This document shows positions 51,535-60,645 of a stretch of 64,000 nucleotides of DNA, piece after piece. Position numbers and translations under genes: made by a program. Position 1 is the stretch's first letter; each line of letters starts with the position of its first letter. This DNA is from Paenibacillus xylaniclasticus (GTDB taxonomy: Bacteria; Bacillota; Bacilli; Paenibacillales; Paenibacillaceae). The notes below the pieces were generated by a model that ran no database searches, had not been told where the DNA came from, and saw nothing but the letters and a program-made list of their open reading frames with translations. Where the stretch lies: positions 1 to 64,000 of the forward strand of contig NZ_BIML01000005.1 in NCBI RefSeq assembly GCF_004001065.1. Direction: 5' to 3'.

Positions 51535-52746
51535 TTAGTTCTTTAATAAAATGACCATTAACGCTAACGGGTTCAGCTTTAATTCCTCCACAAAGCTAAC
51601 CAATTGCTTCAGGAAGCCCTCATTATGCTCTAACGATCGGCACAAAATCTGAATGATGTTCACACAATCTTCCGGACTCACTGTGCCGCGCTCTAAGCCT
51701 CTGCCGACAATATGAAATTTCATGATCGACAGGAATGATACTAATTGAATATAATTCTGGAACGGAGAGAGTCCCTTCTTATATAGAAACAGACTTTCAA
51801 ACACATAATTAACTATGTAGTTCTCGAATATATATTCATGCTCATTCAGAATAGGAGCGAATACGATCTCTAGCCCTTCTTTATAGCGACGGAGAATATA
51901 TTCCGTATCATTACTCCCTAGTTCGAACCCTCTAATTACCTCATCTAGAAGTACCTTATAGCGAGCAGCTAATTGCCCCTTTCCACTCCTTAGCTCAATC
52001 ATTTTGCTTAACAAATGCATGGATATATGATGAGCTTGAGGCGTTTGCTTCAGGATAGACGCGAAGCTGTTATTGGCTATACTTCCTTTAAACTCCTCAA
52101 TTAAGGAAGGTATGAGCGCAGTCTTGTTGCTGCTTATAATTCCATCCAGCTTCTCGCAGAATAATCCAAGAATCATCATCCGATCGTTCAACTTATACGT
52201 CCGGTTCTGGAGCAGCGAAATAACAAATATTCGGATGTCCCAAAAGTAGTTCTCAATCGTATCAATTGAGGTTGTTCTAACCTGATGATTAGTCGCTTTA
52301 TATTTCCGATCGGAGTCAACGATATCGAACTCCATCGGATTGGGGTTCAGGAGAGCGAGTCTAGCTGTCTCTGGACATGACATTCTAGCGCTCTGCTCTA
52401 TTGTGTCATCTACGATATTAATCGTTCGCGGATAATTCGCACAGGTCGGACTTAAATAACTCTCGCCCAGTGTTGCCTGAATACTGCAAAGCTTATCCTC
52501 CGACAGAAACGCGCACTTTCCATTCCCGTCCAATTTCATGACAGCATAATTCAGATCGGACGAAGACCCTTCAATACGTTTGACGTTCTGTCTCAATCGT
52601 TGCTTCAACGTCGGTTCCGACACTTTCTGGTAACTCTTATATGTATTCTTATCAACCAATATACTCCAACCTGCACAGCATGTATCTTCACATTCAGGTC
52701 CGGTACATGTAAACTGCCTCATATATTGCGGAAGCATTGTTCTCAT
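51535..52746 (-). CDS. fliB: flagellin lysine-N-methylase, FliB-like
   Basis: 403 residues. The N-terminal cysteine cluster (FTCTGPECEDTCCAGW, Cys 14, 19, 23, 24) and the later GKCAFL, KLCSIQ, LSPTCANYPR set are typical of FliB proteins, which carry an Fe-S site and methylate surface lysines of flagellin. The ATG at 52746 is 7 bases after GGAGGGGGGGG; an in-frame ATG 8 codons upstream has no such site. It lies about 8 kb from hag but within the same flagellar neighbourhood. Confidence 0.85.
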   Translation of the reverse strand: MRTMLPQYMRQFTCTGPECEDTCCAGWSILVDKNTYKSYQKVSEPTLKQRLRQNVKRIEGSSSDLNYAVMKLDGNGKCAFLSEDKLCSIQATLGESYLSPTCANYPRTINIVDDTIEQSARMSCPETARLALLNPNPMEFDIVDSDRKYKATNHQVRTTSIDTIENYFWDIRIFVISLLQNRTYKLNDRMMILGLFCEKLDGIISSNKTALIPSLIEEFKGSIANNSFASILKQTPQAHHISMHLLSKMIELRSGKGQLAARYKVLLDEVIRGFELGSNDTEYILRRYKEGLEIVFAPILNEHEYIFENYIVNYVFESLFLYKKGLSPFQNYIQLVSFLSIMKFHIVGRGLERGTVSPEDCVNIIQILCRSLEHNEGFLKQLVSFVEELKLNPLALMVILLKN

Positions 52747-52824
52747 GTCAAATCCCCCCCCTCCAGCCATCCTTCTGTACTTACTATTTCGGTTTAAAGT
52801 CTTTCTGAATGTACAGTGCTCTAT

Positions 52825-52856
52825 AAAAAATTAAAAACCCTGGTTACCCAGGGTTT
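52825..52856 (-). terminator. intrinsic terminator after cold-shock gene
   Basis: AAACCCTGG (52835-52843) pairs with CCAGGGTTT (52848-52856) with a 4-base loop, and is followed by TTAATTTTTT on the minus strand. Confidence 0.9.
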
Positions 52857-52917
52857 CGTCGTTCATGTCTGGTGATGACACCATCTATGAAGTTGGCCCG
52901 ATCATCGAGCCGAATAA

Positions 52918-53115
52918 TTACAGTTTTACTACGTTAGCAGCTTGTGGACCGCGTGCGCCTTCGACGATGTCGAATTCTACAGCTTGGCCTTCTTCCAGCG
53001 TTTTGAAGCCTTCAGCTTGGATCGCGGAGAAGTGGACGAATACGTCGCCGCCTTGTTCCGTCTCGATGAATCCATAGCCCTTCTCTGCGTTAAACCATTT
53101 CACTTTACCTTGCAT
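52918..53115 (-). CDS. cold shock protein, CspA/CspB family
   Basis: 65 residues, a single cold-shock domain with RNP1 KGYGFIE and RNP2 VFVHFSAI. It binds single-stranded RNA/DNA as a chaperone. The ATG at 53115 (MQGKVKWFN) is behind AAGGGA; the longer open frame (31 extra codons) covers the untranslated leader. Several csp genes usually exist in these genomes, so no number is given. Confidence 0.95.
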   Translation of the reverse strand: MQGKVKWFNAEKGYGFIETEQGGDVFVHFSAIQAEGFKTLEEGQAVEFDIVEGARGPQAANVVKL

Positions 53116-53175
53116 GCGTAACATTCCCTTCATCTTCAAATGCTGTGACCGGCCTTGAGTAAGGCCCACATTTTG

Positions 53176-53204
53176 AATATAACTCGACTTCATATAATTG
53201 TCAA
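53176..53204 (-). promoter_or_regulatory. sigma-A promoter of cold-shock gene
   Basis: The minus strand reads TTGACA (53199-53204), 17 bases, then TATATT (53176-53181), giving a leader of about 53 bases. Confidence 0.85.
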
Positions 53205-53443
53205 TCACTTTTTTGAAAGCGAATTCATTACAGTTCTATTTGCAAATAACCCTCCATCTTACACTTTATGTATGATCCATCTAAATCATGTGAGTCTCGT
53301 CCGGTTTCCCCCGCCGCTGCAGCACGCACCTCGCTTGCGATAGACTGGCATGCCAATCACTGCACCTCGAAATTCTGCTACACTAGTACGAATGAAATAC
53401 CGATATAACGATATATTAGCTGTTTATTGGAGGAACACTTCTT

Positions 53444-55348
53444 ATGCTTATCTCTCTATGTATGATCGTTAAGAACGAAGAAAAAGTGCTTCAGCGCTGT
53501 CTTGATAGCGTACAGGGGCTTGTCGATGAGATTATCGTTGTAGATACAGGATCCACGGATCAGACCAAGCAAATCGCCAGACAATATACGGATAAGGTGT
53601 TTGACTTCACATGGACGAATGATTTTTCCGCAGCCAGAAATGAATCACTTCGCCACGCCGTCTCCGACTGGATTCTCGTGCTGGATGCCGACGAATACGT
53701 GCAGTCGTCTGACCATGAATCGATTCGTGAGACGCTTAAACAAACTCCCCTATTAAAGAGCTCGTTCACGGCATTCATTTTGCCTATTCATAACTTCATG
53801 GGTACATCGCCAGACCCTAACAATGTCATGATATCTCCTGGCGCCCGTATATTCCCGAATCATGATAAGCTCCGATACAGCAGTCCGATTCACGAGCAAT
53901 TGACTCCCCGATCGGCTTCACTCTCTTTTGTCGATCTGCCATGTCCAATTTATCATGACGGTTATACCGAGCAGCGAGTTGTTAGCCAGAATAAGTCAGA
54001 ACGCAATTTGAGTATATTAGAATCGATGAAGACCGAGCAAAAGCTGCAAGACCCCTATTACTGCTATACGCTTGCCAATCAGTACAACAGCTCTAATCGG
54101 CATGATGAAGCATTGCAGTTGTACAGAGCAAGCTGGTCGAAAACTGTCCCCTCCGACAATTGGTATGCCCACTTGATGGACAGCCTCACTGCTTCCGAGC
54201 TTCGAGCCAATCACTTTCCCGAAGCTTACCAATTAATTGAGACTGGGCTGAGGCTTGGAGCGAACTGGGTGGATTATCACTATTACAAAGGGGTATTGTT
54301 CGATCAATTAGGCATGCATGAGCAAGCGCAAGCTTCCTTGGAGCGAGCGCTAGCAATAGCTGAGGCGGCTTCACGACGTTCTGAAACCTACTGGAAGGTA
54401 CGTCCGGCCTATGGAACCGTTATGCCGCTTCAGCTACTCGGTATGCTTCAGTTCAAATCGAAGCGCAGCGCTCAAGCGGTACGATATTGGGTTCAGCTGC
54501 TGCAGCTTCAACCGAACAATTATCGAATTTTACAGCATCTGATGAACCTTCTGCTTCAGCATGAACAGGATTCCGGTATCATCCATATTTTCGAAAATCT
54601 TTATCGCGGCAATAGTAACCGTGACACTTTATTGTTTCTTGCCGCTTTGCGCTCTGGCAGTCGGTCACTAAGTGAGCATTACTACAAGCGCCTGCCGATA
54701 TCGCTGTCGCCGAACGATGCGTTAGCGTATGCGTTACTGCAGCATCAACCAGCGGGCATTTCAGTTGACCAGTGCCAAGGGCTTCAAGCTCCATTAGCGC
54801 TGACAGCCGCACTCATCTATGAGGATGCTTCTTACCTGAAGCAGACGGAGGATCGAGCAGAAAAGTGTCAGGCTCTATGGACTTTCTACCAACAATCACA
54901 GGCAAGCCCTGGCTATCAAGCAGAGCTTAACTCCGATGGCGCCGAACTGCTCAGTGAAGTGTTAATTCAATTGCTAAGATATGAGTATAACGAGCTCTAC
55001 TCCAGCCTATTCCAGTCCATTGCCGATGCGCAGACGGTGAATAATCTGGCCAATCGACTATATGAGCTCGGCTACCGTGAGATCGCTATCGACTTGTATG
55101 CACTGCTGTTAGACAACCATGCACTCGCACCCGAGAGCTACTCTGCCGTTGGTCAATGGCACTTTCTTAACGGCGAGGTCGATCAAGGCCTGATGTTCAT
55201 GGAGGCAGCTCTAGAGGAAGCTCCATCCTTCGACTTAATCGGCTGGGTGCTCAACTATTGCAGCCAAGACCAGGCACGACAGTTTACGCAAAAATATTTG
55301 CATGTATATCCGGAGATGAGCCCTATAGCCAACCTATTCCGCCTATAG
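53444..55348 (+). CDS. GT2 family glycosyltransferase with TPR region
   Basis: 634 residues. The N-terminal 230 are a family 2 glycosyltransferase (SLCMIVKNEEKVLQRCLDS, DEIIVVDTGSTD, and the DxD-type LDADEY). The rest is helical, with tetratricopeptide-like repeats (for example near YNSSNRHDEALQLYRAS and LGMHEQAQASLERAL). Such proteins add sugars to peptides or surface polymers. It lies on the plus strand between fliB and the flagellar genes, so flagellin glycosylation is possible but unproven. GGAGG is 10 bases before the ATG. No clear promoter was found in 53209-53443. Confidence 0.88.
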   Translation: MLISLCMIVKNEEKVLQRCLDSVQGLVDEIIVVDTGSTDQTKQIARQYTDKVFDFTWTNDFSAARNESLRHAVSDWILVLDADEYVQSSDHESIRETLKQTPLLKSSFTAFILPIHNFMGTSPDPNNVMISPGARIFPNHDKLRYSSPIHEQLTPRSASLSFVDLPCPIYHDGYTEQRVVSQNKSERNLSILESMKTEQKLQDPYYCYTLANQYNSSNRHDEALQLYRASWSKTVPSDNWYAHLMDSLTASELRANHFPEAYQLIETGLRLGANWVDYHYYKGVLFDQLGMHEQAQASLERALAIAEAASRRSETYWKVRPAYGTVMPLQLLGMLQFKSKRSAQAVRYWVQLLQLQPNNYRILQHLMNLLLQHEQDSGIIHIFENLYRGNSNRDTLLFLAALRSGSRSLSEHYYKRLPISLSPNDALAYALLQHQPAGISVDQCQGLQAPLALTAALIYEDASYLKQTEDRAEKCQALWTFYQQSQASPGYQAELNSDGAELLSEVLIQLLRYEYNELYSSLFQSIADAQTVNNLANRLYELGYREIAIDLYALLLDNHALAPESYSAVGQWHFLNGEVDQGLMFMEAALEEAPSFDLIGWVLNYCSQDQARQFTQKYLHVYPEMSPIANLFRL

Positions 55349-55373
55349 TTATTTCATCCCTTTACGTATGAAA

Positions 55374-55406
55374 AGGACTGAGTCGCTAATCGACTCAGTC
55401 CTTTCT
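55374..55406. terminator. bidirectional terminator between convergent genes
   Basis: A perfect 14-bp stem (55374-55387 with 55393-55406, loop CTAAT) starts with AAA and ends with TTT. It can serve both the glycosyltransferase gene (plus) and the VWA/TIG gene (minus). Confidence 0.95.
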
Positions 55407-55424
55407 GCTGCTCATGTTACTTCA

Positions 55425-58319
55425 TTATTGATAAGTGAAGGTCAGCGTATTGCTCTCTTGACCGTCTGGATTGACGACTTTCACATCAACAGCACCTGTA
55501 TTGCCAGAAGGAACCGTTACACGTAACGTCGTCGAATTGACATAAGCGGTAGTTGCTTGTACGTTACCGAAGTAAGCTTTTGCACCGCTCTTGAAGTCTT
55601 TACCATAGATGTACATCGTTCCGCCAACTTTCACACTGGTTGACGAAAGACTCGTCAATGTAGGCGCAGCTGCTTTAGGCAAGTCGTTGTACGTGAACGT
55701 TGTCGTAGCCGTCTCACCGTTTGACAGCGTCACAACGAGCGGCACTTGTCCTACTGCTGTGCTCGCTGGCACCGTTACACGAAGCTGCTTAGTGCTTACA
55801 TATGCTGTCGTTGCGTTTACTCCATTAATGCTTACAACAGCTGAAGTATTAAAGTTAGAGCCATTCACGTAGATGATGGAACCGCCCGCACGGCTAGCAT
55901 TGTCTGGGCTGAGGCCCGTAATTTTAACCTGTAACGGCGTATATTCGAATCCGCCAGTCAACGTGTCCGAGCCGCCATCTTTATTCGTTACCGTTACATC
56001 AACCACTCCCGGAGTGGTCACTGCAGGCACTGTAACCCGAAGCTGGTTAGCATTCACGTAAGCGGCAGATGCTTTGACACCGCCGAATGTAACGGTTGCA
56101 CCCGAAGCAAAGTTCTCACCATTAATATAAGCGAGGATGCCTCCGTTAATATCACTTTGACTTGGTGTAATTTCCGTAATCGTCACTTGCGAAATTTCCG
56201 GCACTGTATATTCATATGCCTGTGGCAGTACTGCTTCTTTGTCTTCGTTCGTTACCTTCACATCCACTAGACCGCCTGCATCTCCAGCTGGAACAATAAT
56301 GCGAAGCGTTGTCGAGTTGACGTATGTCGTTGTTGCTTCTTTGCCATCAACAAAGACTTTAGAAACTTTACTTACAAAATTCGTACCATAAACATACGCC
56401 GTATTGCCGCCGGAAATCAATCCGCTTGTCGGAGCGATAGACGTAATCGTTGGTTCAGGATAAACGATTGCGTTGTACGTGTAGCTTTGCTCTAAAGTCC
56501 ACAATACATCGTTAAGATCACGGACGGAAACATCTACTGTGCCCGCTTGGTCAGCTGCCGGAACCGTTGCCCGCAGTTGTGTAGTCGAGACGTAAGTTGT
56601 TACTGCTTCTTTGTCCCCAATAACAACCTTCATACCGGATTTAAAGTTTTTACCGTTAACATAGATCGTATTGCCGCCCGTAACGAGTCCCGAGTTAGGG
56701 CTGATCGACGTAATTTCAGGATCCGTCGAAGGAGCCGGATCATACGTATATCCACCTGTCAGCGTTACGCTCGTGCCGTCAGGGTTATTCACCGTCACGT
56801 CCACTGCTCCAGCCTCATCTGCAGTCGGTGTGACAACTTTGAGCTGATTAGCGCTGTTAGTCGAAACTCTTGCTGCTTTATCTCCAAACAGTACGGTTGC
56901 ACCTTTCATGAAGTAGGTACCATTAATCGTAACCAGCGTTCCGCCGGCAAGTGGACCGTTCGTTGGAGTAATGGAGCTGATCGTCGGATCGATAATATAT
57001 TGATAAGAGCCTGTTGCCGATTGACCATCAACGTTTCTTACCTTCACGTCAACCGTGCCTTGTGCACCGGCTGGTACAGTAGCCGTAATTTCAGTATCAC
57101 TTACGACAACTACATCAGTGGCAGCAGTAGAACCAAACGTTACCGTTAATCCAGGGAAGAAGTTTTGACCCGTAATCGTGACCGTTTCTCCGCCTGCTGG
57201 TGAGCCAGACGACTCCGTTACGGAGGTTACGACTGGTGCCGGAAGCTTCACATCAACGTTCACAACTGGAATAGCTTTGGAACGATTTGCTCCTGCATAG
57301 TCCTTATACGTAATCATAGAAGTGCTTAACGAGGCAGGAAGCTTGCCTGTTTTCGTTTTGCTGATTGGACGAATCTTGTAATTGAAAGTAAGAGTGCTGT
57401 TCTTCAATTCATTAAACGTCCAAGTCAGTGTATTACCGTCAACCGTTGGCTTAGGAATGTTGTTATCATAAGAGCCTGGAATGATCTCGAAGTCGCTGCC
57501 TACGATATCCGTCACCGTTACATCGTATGCGCTTGCCATCCCGATCTCTTGAACGATCGCCGCATAGATATCACTCAATCCGGACGATCCAAGAACGAAA
57601 TGGTGGTGACTTGACGTTGTAGCCATTTCTTTGAGCAGAATGTTCGGACCACTTGTATCCGGATTATCATTCGACCCTAGCAGAGCGATCGTGTAGAAAA
57701 TGATGCCTGCTTCTTTCGCTTCGTTCGCTTTATCTTTAGCGTATTGGTACGGATTAGGAGTAGGAAGTGTAGCATCGCCGTCCGTCATAATAACGATAAC
57801 CGGCTGTGCTTCCGGACGATGGTTCTCAAGCAGCGCTTGTGCAGCTACGATCGCATCCCCTGTTGCAGTGTTACCGCTTGCTTTAATCGTATCAATATAT
57901 GTCTTAGCCTGCTGCTTATCGGCCGTAAAATCAAAGCTGCCAATCATATTCGTGGACGAATAGTCAACGATCGCTACGCGGTGAACGGACATATCCATCA
58001 AATCGATGAAGCCTTTGGCCGCTTCCTTCGCATTAGTCATTTTATCTTCGCCGTTGTTACTGCTTGGAGCCATACTGCCGGACTTGTCGATAATTAACAC
58101 GACATCGTTCGGCACGATTACATTAGCCGGGGGATTACCCGTAATGTTGAGTTGGACATCTACTTCATCCAATGTTGTAATTGCTGCAGGGTTAACCGTC
58201 TTCGTGACCGTAACATAGTCACTTGATGCTGCTTCTGTTTGCTGCGGCTGCAACAATATTCCGCCGATAGCAAACCAGAGGGCAAACAAGAACATTATAC
58301 TGCGTCTTGCTTTTACCAT
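55425..58319 (-). CDS. secreted VWA-domain protein with seven TIG/IPT repeats
   Basis: 964 residues. Signal peptide (1-30, ending TEAAS); a von Willebrand A domain (about 72-265) with the metal-binding DKSGS at 78-82 and MTDGDA; a beta-rich link (about 265-360); then seven TIG/IPT immunoglobulin-like repeats of about 85 residues to the C-terminus, each starting with a T.ISPNSG..GG type turn. There is no LPXTG or S-layer anchor, so how it is held is unclear. The layout suggests a surface adhesin or filament-associated protein. It lies directly downstream of fliT and is preceded by a sigma-D-like promoter, a c-di-GMP riboswitch and a terminator. Confidence 0.88.
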   Translation of the reverse strand: MVKARRSIMFLFALWFAIGGILLQPQQTEAASSDYVTVTKTVNPAAITTLDEVDVQLNITGNPPANVIVPNDVVLIIDKSGSMAPSSNNGEDKMTNAKEAAKGFIDLMDMSVHRVAIVDYSSTNMIGSFDFTADKQQAKTYIDTIKASGNTATGDAIVAAQALLENHRPEAQPVIVIMTDGDATLPTPNPYQYAKDKANEAKEAGIIFYTIALLGSNDNPDTSGPNILLKEMATTSSHHHFVLGSSGLSDIYAAIVQEIGMASAYDVTVTDIVGSDFEIIPGSYDNNIPKPTVDGNTLTWTFNELKNSTLTFNYKIRPISKTKTGKLPASLSTSMITYKDYAGANRSKAIPVVNVDVKLPAPVVTSVTESSGSPAGGETVTITGQNFFPGLTVTFGSTAATDVVVVSDTEITATVPAGAQGTVDVKVRNVDGQSATGSYQYIIDPTISSITPTNGPLAGGTLVTINGTYFMKGATVLFGDKAARVSTNSANQLKVVTPTADEAGAVDVTVNNPDGTSVTLTGGYTYDPAPSTDPEITSISPNSGLVTGGNTIYVNGKNFKSGMKVVIGDKEAVTTYVSTTQLRATVPAADQAGTVDVSVRDLNDVLWTLEQSYTYNAIVYPEPTITSIAPTSGLISGGNTAYVYGTNFVSKVSKVFVDGKEATTTYVNSTTLRIIVPAGDAGGLVDVKVTNEDKEAVLPQAYEYTVPEISQVTITEITPSQSDINGGILAYINGENFASGATVTFGGVKASAAYVNANQLRVTVPAVTTPGVVDVTVTNKDGGSDTLTGGFEYTPLQVKITGLSPDNASRAGGSIIYVNGSNFNTSAVVSINGVNATTAYVSTKQLRVTVPASTAVGQVPLVVTLSNGETATTTFTYNDLPKAAAPTLTSLSSTSVKVGGTMYIYGKDFKSGAKAYFGNVQATTAYVNSTTLRVTVPSGNTGAVDVKVVNPDGQESNTLTFTYQ

Positions 58320-58342
58320 GCTTTTTCCTCCTCTAGTTTAAT

Positions 58343-58372
58343 AAAAAAAAACAACAGCAGGATGCTATTGTT
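58343..58372 (-). terminator. riboswitch-controlled terminator before VWA/TIG gene
   Basis: The minus strand forms a 10-bp stem (AACAATAGCA with TGCTGTTGTT, one G-T pair, 3-base loop), then a run of T (58343-58349). It sits between the riboswitch aptamer and the ribosome-binding site GAGGAGG of the gene, so it is the likely expression platform. Confidence 0.85.
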
Positions 58373-58385
58373 TTGGAAAACCAAA

Positions 58386-58482
58386 TCAATGGGCAACCTG
58401 GCAATCTTCTCTAGGGCTATTGCCCCAAGAGTTAAGACCCATGGCTTTGCGTCATTACATTTCTGTAATTTTGCCATTATTT
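58386..58482 (-). ncRNA. cyclic-di-GMP class I riboswitch (GEMM-I) aptamer
   Basis: The minus strand shows the conserved elements in order: AATGGCAAA, a hairpin ATTACA-GAAA-TGTAAT with the GAAA tetraloop, GACGCAAAGCCA, GGGTCTTAA, a second arm, and the closing AGGTTGCC followed by CATT, which pairs with the 5' AATGG to form P1. This is the GEMM-I layout. It is followed by a small TTTGG/CCAAA stem and an intrinsic terminator before the VWA/TIG gene. Whether ligand turns expression on or off cannot be read by eye. Confidence 0.88.
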
Positions 58483-58527
58483 GATTGTTTCAATGATAAT
58501 AATTAAATCATACTTTTATACTAGTGC

Positions 58528-58554
58528 AAATTGGCTAATATTACAACATATTTA
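58528..58554 (-). promoter_or_regulatory. sigma-D-type promoter of VWA/TIG gene
   Basis: The minus strand reads TAAA (58551-58554), 15 bases, then GCCAATTT (58528-58535), close to the flagellar sigma-D consensus TAAA-N15-GCCGATAT (6 of 8 in the -10). It lies at the end of fliT and about 45 bp before the riboswitch. The TAAA overlaps the fliT stop codon. Confidence 0.6.
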
Positions 58555-58911
58555 TTGTTGCTTATCAATAAAATATCCAAATTGTTGAATTTGTTCAGCT
58601 TGATACGCTTGTTTACTCTTTTTCCCTGCCGTTAGAGAGGACAGCTTGGCTCCTAACTCGGCTTGGAACTGCATCTTTCGAACCATACCTTGCTGCTCTA
58701 GCTGAAGGCATTCTTGAAGAATGGCAAGCTGCTCCGTTGTATAAGTCATTGGGGAGTTCGACAGAATCTCGTCAATTTGAGTTTGGATCTCAATCTGACG
58801 ATCCTGAAGTGAAAGAAGCAAACCGAGGTTTGCTTCTTCATTCAAGTCAATCTTGAAGGCCGCCTGCGTTACTTCCCGCAATTCCGCTAATAATACATCA
58901 ACGGTACTCAT
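58552..58911 (-). CDS. fliT: FliT-like flagellar chaperone
   Basis: 119 residues, mostly helical with heptad-like Leu/Gln patterns, short and acidic-basic as in FliT proteins that chaperone the cap protein FliD. The assignment rests on size, helicity and position: its ATG overlaps the fliS stop by four bases (ATGA), as in the fliD-fliS-fliT order of Bacillus. Confidence 0.75.
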   Translation of the reverse strand: MSTVDVLLAELREVTQAAFKIDLNEEANLGLLLSLQDRQIEIQTQIDEILSNSPMTYTTEQLAILQECLQLEQQGMVRKMQFQAELGAKLSSLTAGKKSKQAYQAEQIQQFGYFIDKQQ

Positions 58912-59297
58912 ACCGAAGCCGCCATTCCGCCTTGTCCAAGCTCCTTCAACGCTTCAGCCCAGACGTCACGCAGCTCCGTCACGAGACGGATGCAATCTTC
59001 AGCCGCTTTAATATCTTGCTTTACATTTGCCTCTGCGAGCTTCTCATTAATAAAGGTGTACAGGCTGCTTAGCTGCAGCGATAGGTCATACTCCATATTC
59101 AAGGTTGATTGAAGCTCTTCGATTATATTTTGTGCTTTTACAAAGTTGACATGCTTGCCCTCATAATCTCGTTTCTCGATGCACATAATGGCAAGCTTAA
59201 TAAACTTGAGGCATCCATTGTAAAGCATCAGCGTCAATTGGCCCGGAGTCGAAGTCTGAACTTTCGTCTGCATATAACTATTCTGCGCCTGCTGCAT
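58908..59297 (-). CDS. fliS: flagellin-specific export chaperone FliS
   Basis: 129 residues. N-terminal NSYMQTKVQTSTPGQLTLMLYNGCLKF is the FliS signature (shown here as the NSY, TPGQLTLMLY and GCLKF blocks). It binds the C-terminal helices of flagellin in the cytosol before export and in Bacillus helps FliW be displaced. AAGGTGA 8 bases before the ATG. It overlaps fliT by four bases. Confidence 0.95.
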   Translation of the reverse strand: MQQAQNSYMQTKVQTSTPGQLTLMLYNGCLKFIKLAIMCIEKRDYEGKHVNFVKAQNIIEELQSTLNMEYDLSLQLSSLYTFINEKLAEANVKQDIKAAEDCIRLVTELRDVWAEALKELGQGGMAASV

Positions 59298-59305
59298 GAT
59301 TTATC

Positions 59306-59659
59306 TCACCTTTTTTCGTCAATGATAGCTCCCACTGTTAATTCTTTCAGCTTTTCAATCAGTTCAATGAACTTCTCTGAAGGAATCTCATGCACAACCT
59401 CATTCGTGTTCTTATCGAGTATTTGCACGATCACTGCTTTGGTTGCTTCATGAATCTTGTAATTAAACGCATGCTCTGTACCCTGGGCGGCTTGATTGGC
59501 TTTCTCGATCGCTTTCACCAATGCCTGCTCACTAACGGACAGAATACTCGTTTTGCCTTTTTGCTTTAGAGTCTGATACTCTCCAGCTACACGTTGGAAG
59601 GAAATTTCTTCTTTGAATGATTGTGACTGTACTGGCTGCGTATGAGTAGATATTTCCAT
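59306..59659 (-). CDS. flaG: FlaG family protein
   Basis: 117 residues. The C-terminal half (about 60-115) has the FlaG pattern FNYKIHEATKAVIVQILDKNTNEVVHEIPSEKF, given here as FNYKIHE, VQILDK and VVHEIPSEK blocks; the N-terminal half is variable. FlaG affects filament length in some bacteria. The ATG at 59659 follows AAAGG by 11 bases; a GTG three codons earlier is too close to that site. It lies between fliD and fliS. Confidence 0.9.
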   Translation of the reverse strand: MEISTHTQPVQSQSFKEEISFQRVAGEYQTLKQKGKTSILSVSEQALVKAIEKANQAAQGTEHAFNYKIHEATKAVIVQILDKNTNEVVHEIPSEKFIELIEKLKELTVGAIIDEKR

Positions 59660-59677
59660 ACCGATCACAGCCTTTCG

Positions 59678-60607
59678 TTATCCGAATTGTTGCATTAGCC
59701 AGCTCAATGTAGAGTTGCCTTTACTAACCGCAGATTCCATACTAGAAAACATTTGGTAGTAGTAATCCTCTCTTCTATACAAACGATCGTTCATTTGGTT
59801 AATTCGCTTCTCGATGTCGGAAATTTGTTTGTTCAGACTAGGAGCTGCACCGACCCCGCCATTGATTTTACGCGATATTTGGGTAATGGCTGTGTTCATC
59901 GACTCGTATACACGTTGAATGAGCCCCTTGGAGTCGCCGTCTCCCTGCTGGGTAAACAACGATACGACAGCATCCGGATTCGCCTCGATCGCTGCCCGAA
60001 GCTTATTCTCGTCAATCGTCAGCTTCCCGTTCTCCGTAGAGCCTCCAATAACGAACTTATTGGTCGTAATTCCAATCTCGCTCAAAGTATCATAGGAGGA
60101 ATCAACTCCATCAACAACGGAGGATGTAATACCGCGAAGATCTGTGAGTACCTTGCGAAGAGTAGAATCGTTCCGCAGCATTCCTTCCTTCGCCTTAGCC
60201 TCCCAGGTCGCAATATCAGAGTCCTTCATGGCAGATTTCTGATCCGACGTTAATGGCGTATAATTCCGATCTGCCTTCTCCGTCAAATCGCCGTTCACTG
60301 CGGTAACAAGCTCGTTATACTTCCCTACAAAATCTTTCACCTTCGCAATGATCTCATCCGTACTCAGACGTACAGTGCCACCGTTACCGTCTGACTTCTT
60401 CCAACCGCTTGCGAAACGCAATGAGGAGACGGAATCGCGAAGGCTTGCAAATTTCAAGTTATAATCGTTATAAGCTTCAACCTTCCATTGATACGACTGT
60501 TTCTTCTGTCCCAGCTTATCAACAGGAATTCGTTCTGCTTTCATTAGATCCGATACTAATGAATCAATATCGAGACCTGAACCCATGCCGGTCAAACGAA
60601 TTGGCAT
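59678..60607 (-). CDS. fliD: flagellar cap protein FliD, short form
   Basis: FliD caps the filament tip and folds incoming flagellin. Only 309 residues are present against roughly 500 in Bacillus. Residues 1-70 match the N-terminal domain (MPIRLTGMGSGLDIDSLV) and from about 82 (LSTDEIIAKVKDFVGKYNEL) the C-terminal FliD_C domain runs to the end (SWLMQQFG). The middle domains (D2/D3) are missing in frame, replaced by a short Ser-Asp-Gly linker. No stop or frameshift is seen. The ATG at 60607 follows AAAGGCGGGG. A sigma-D-like promoter precedes it. Confidence 0.88.
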   Translation of the reverse strand: MPIRLTGMGSGLDIDSLVSDLMKAERIPVDKLGQKKQSYQWKVEAYNDYNLKFASLRDSVSSLRFASGWKKSDGNGGTVRLSTDEIIAKVKDFVGKYNELVTAVNGDLTEKADRNYTPLTSDQKSAMKDSDIATWEAKAKEGMLRNDSTLRKVLTDLRGITSSVVDGVDSSYDTLSEIGITTNKFVIGGSTENGKLTIDENKLRAAIEANPDAVVSLFTQQGDGDSKGLIQRVYESMNTAITQISRKINGGVGAAPSLNKQISDIEKRINQMNDRLYRREDYYYQMFSSMESAVSKGNSTLSWLMQQFG

Positions 60608-60645
60608 ATATTTCCCCGCCTTTCTTCCCAATGTTCTTATCTTAT

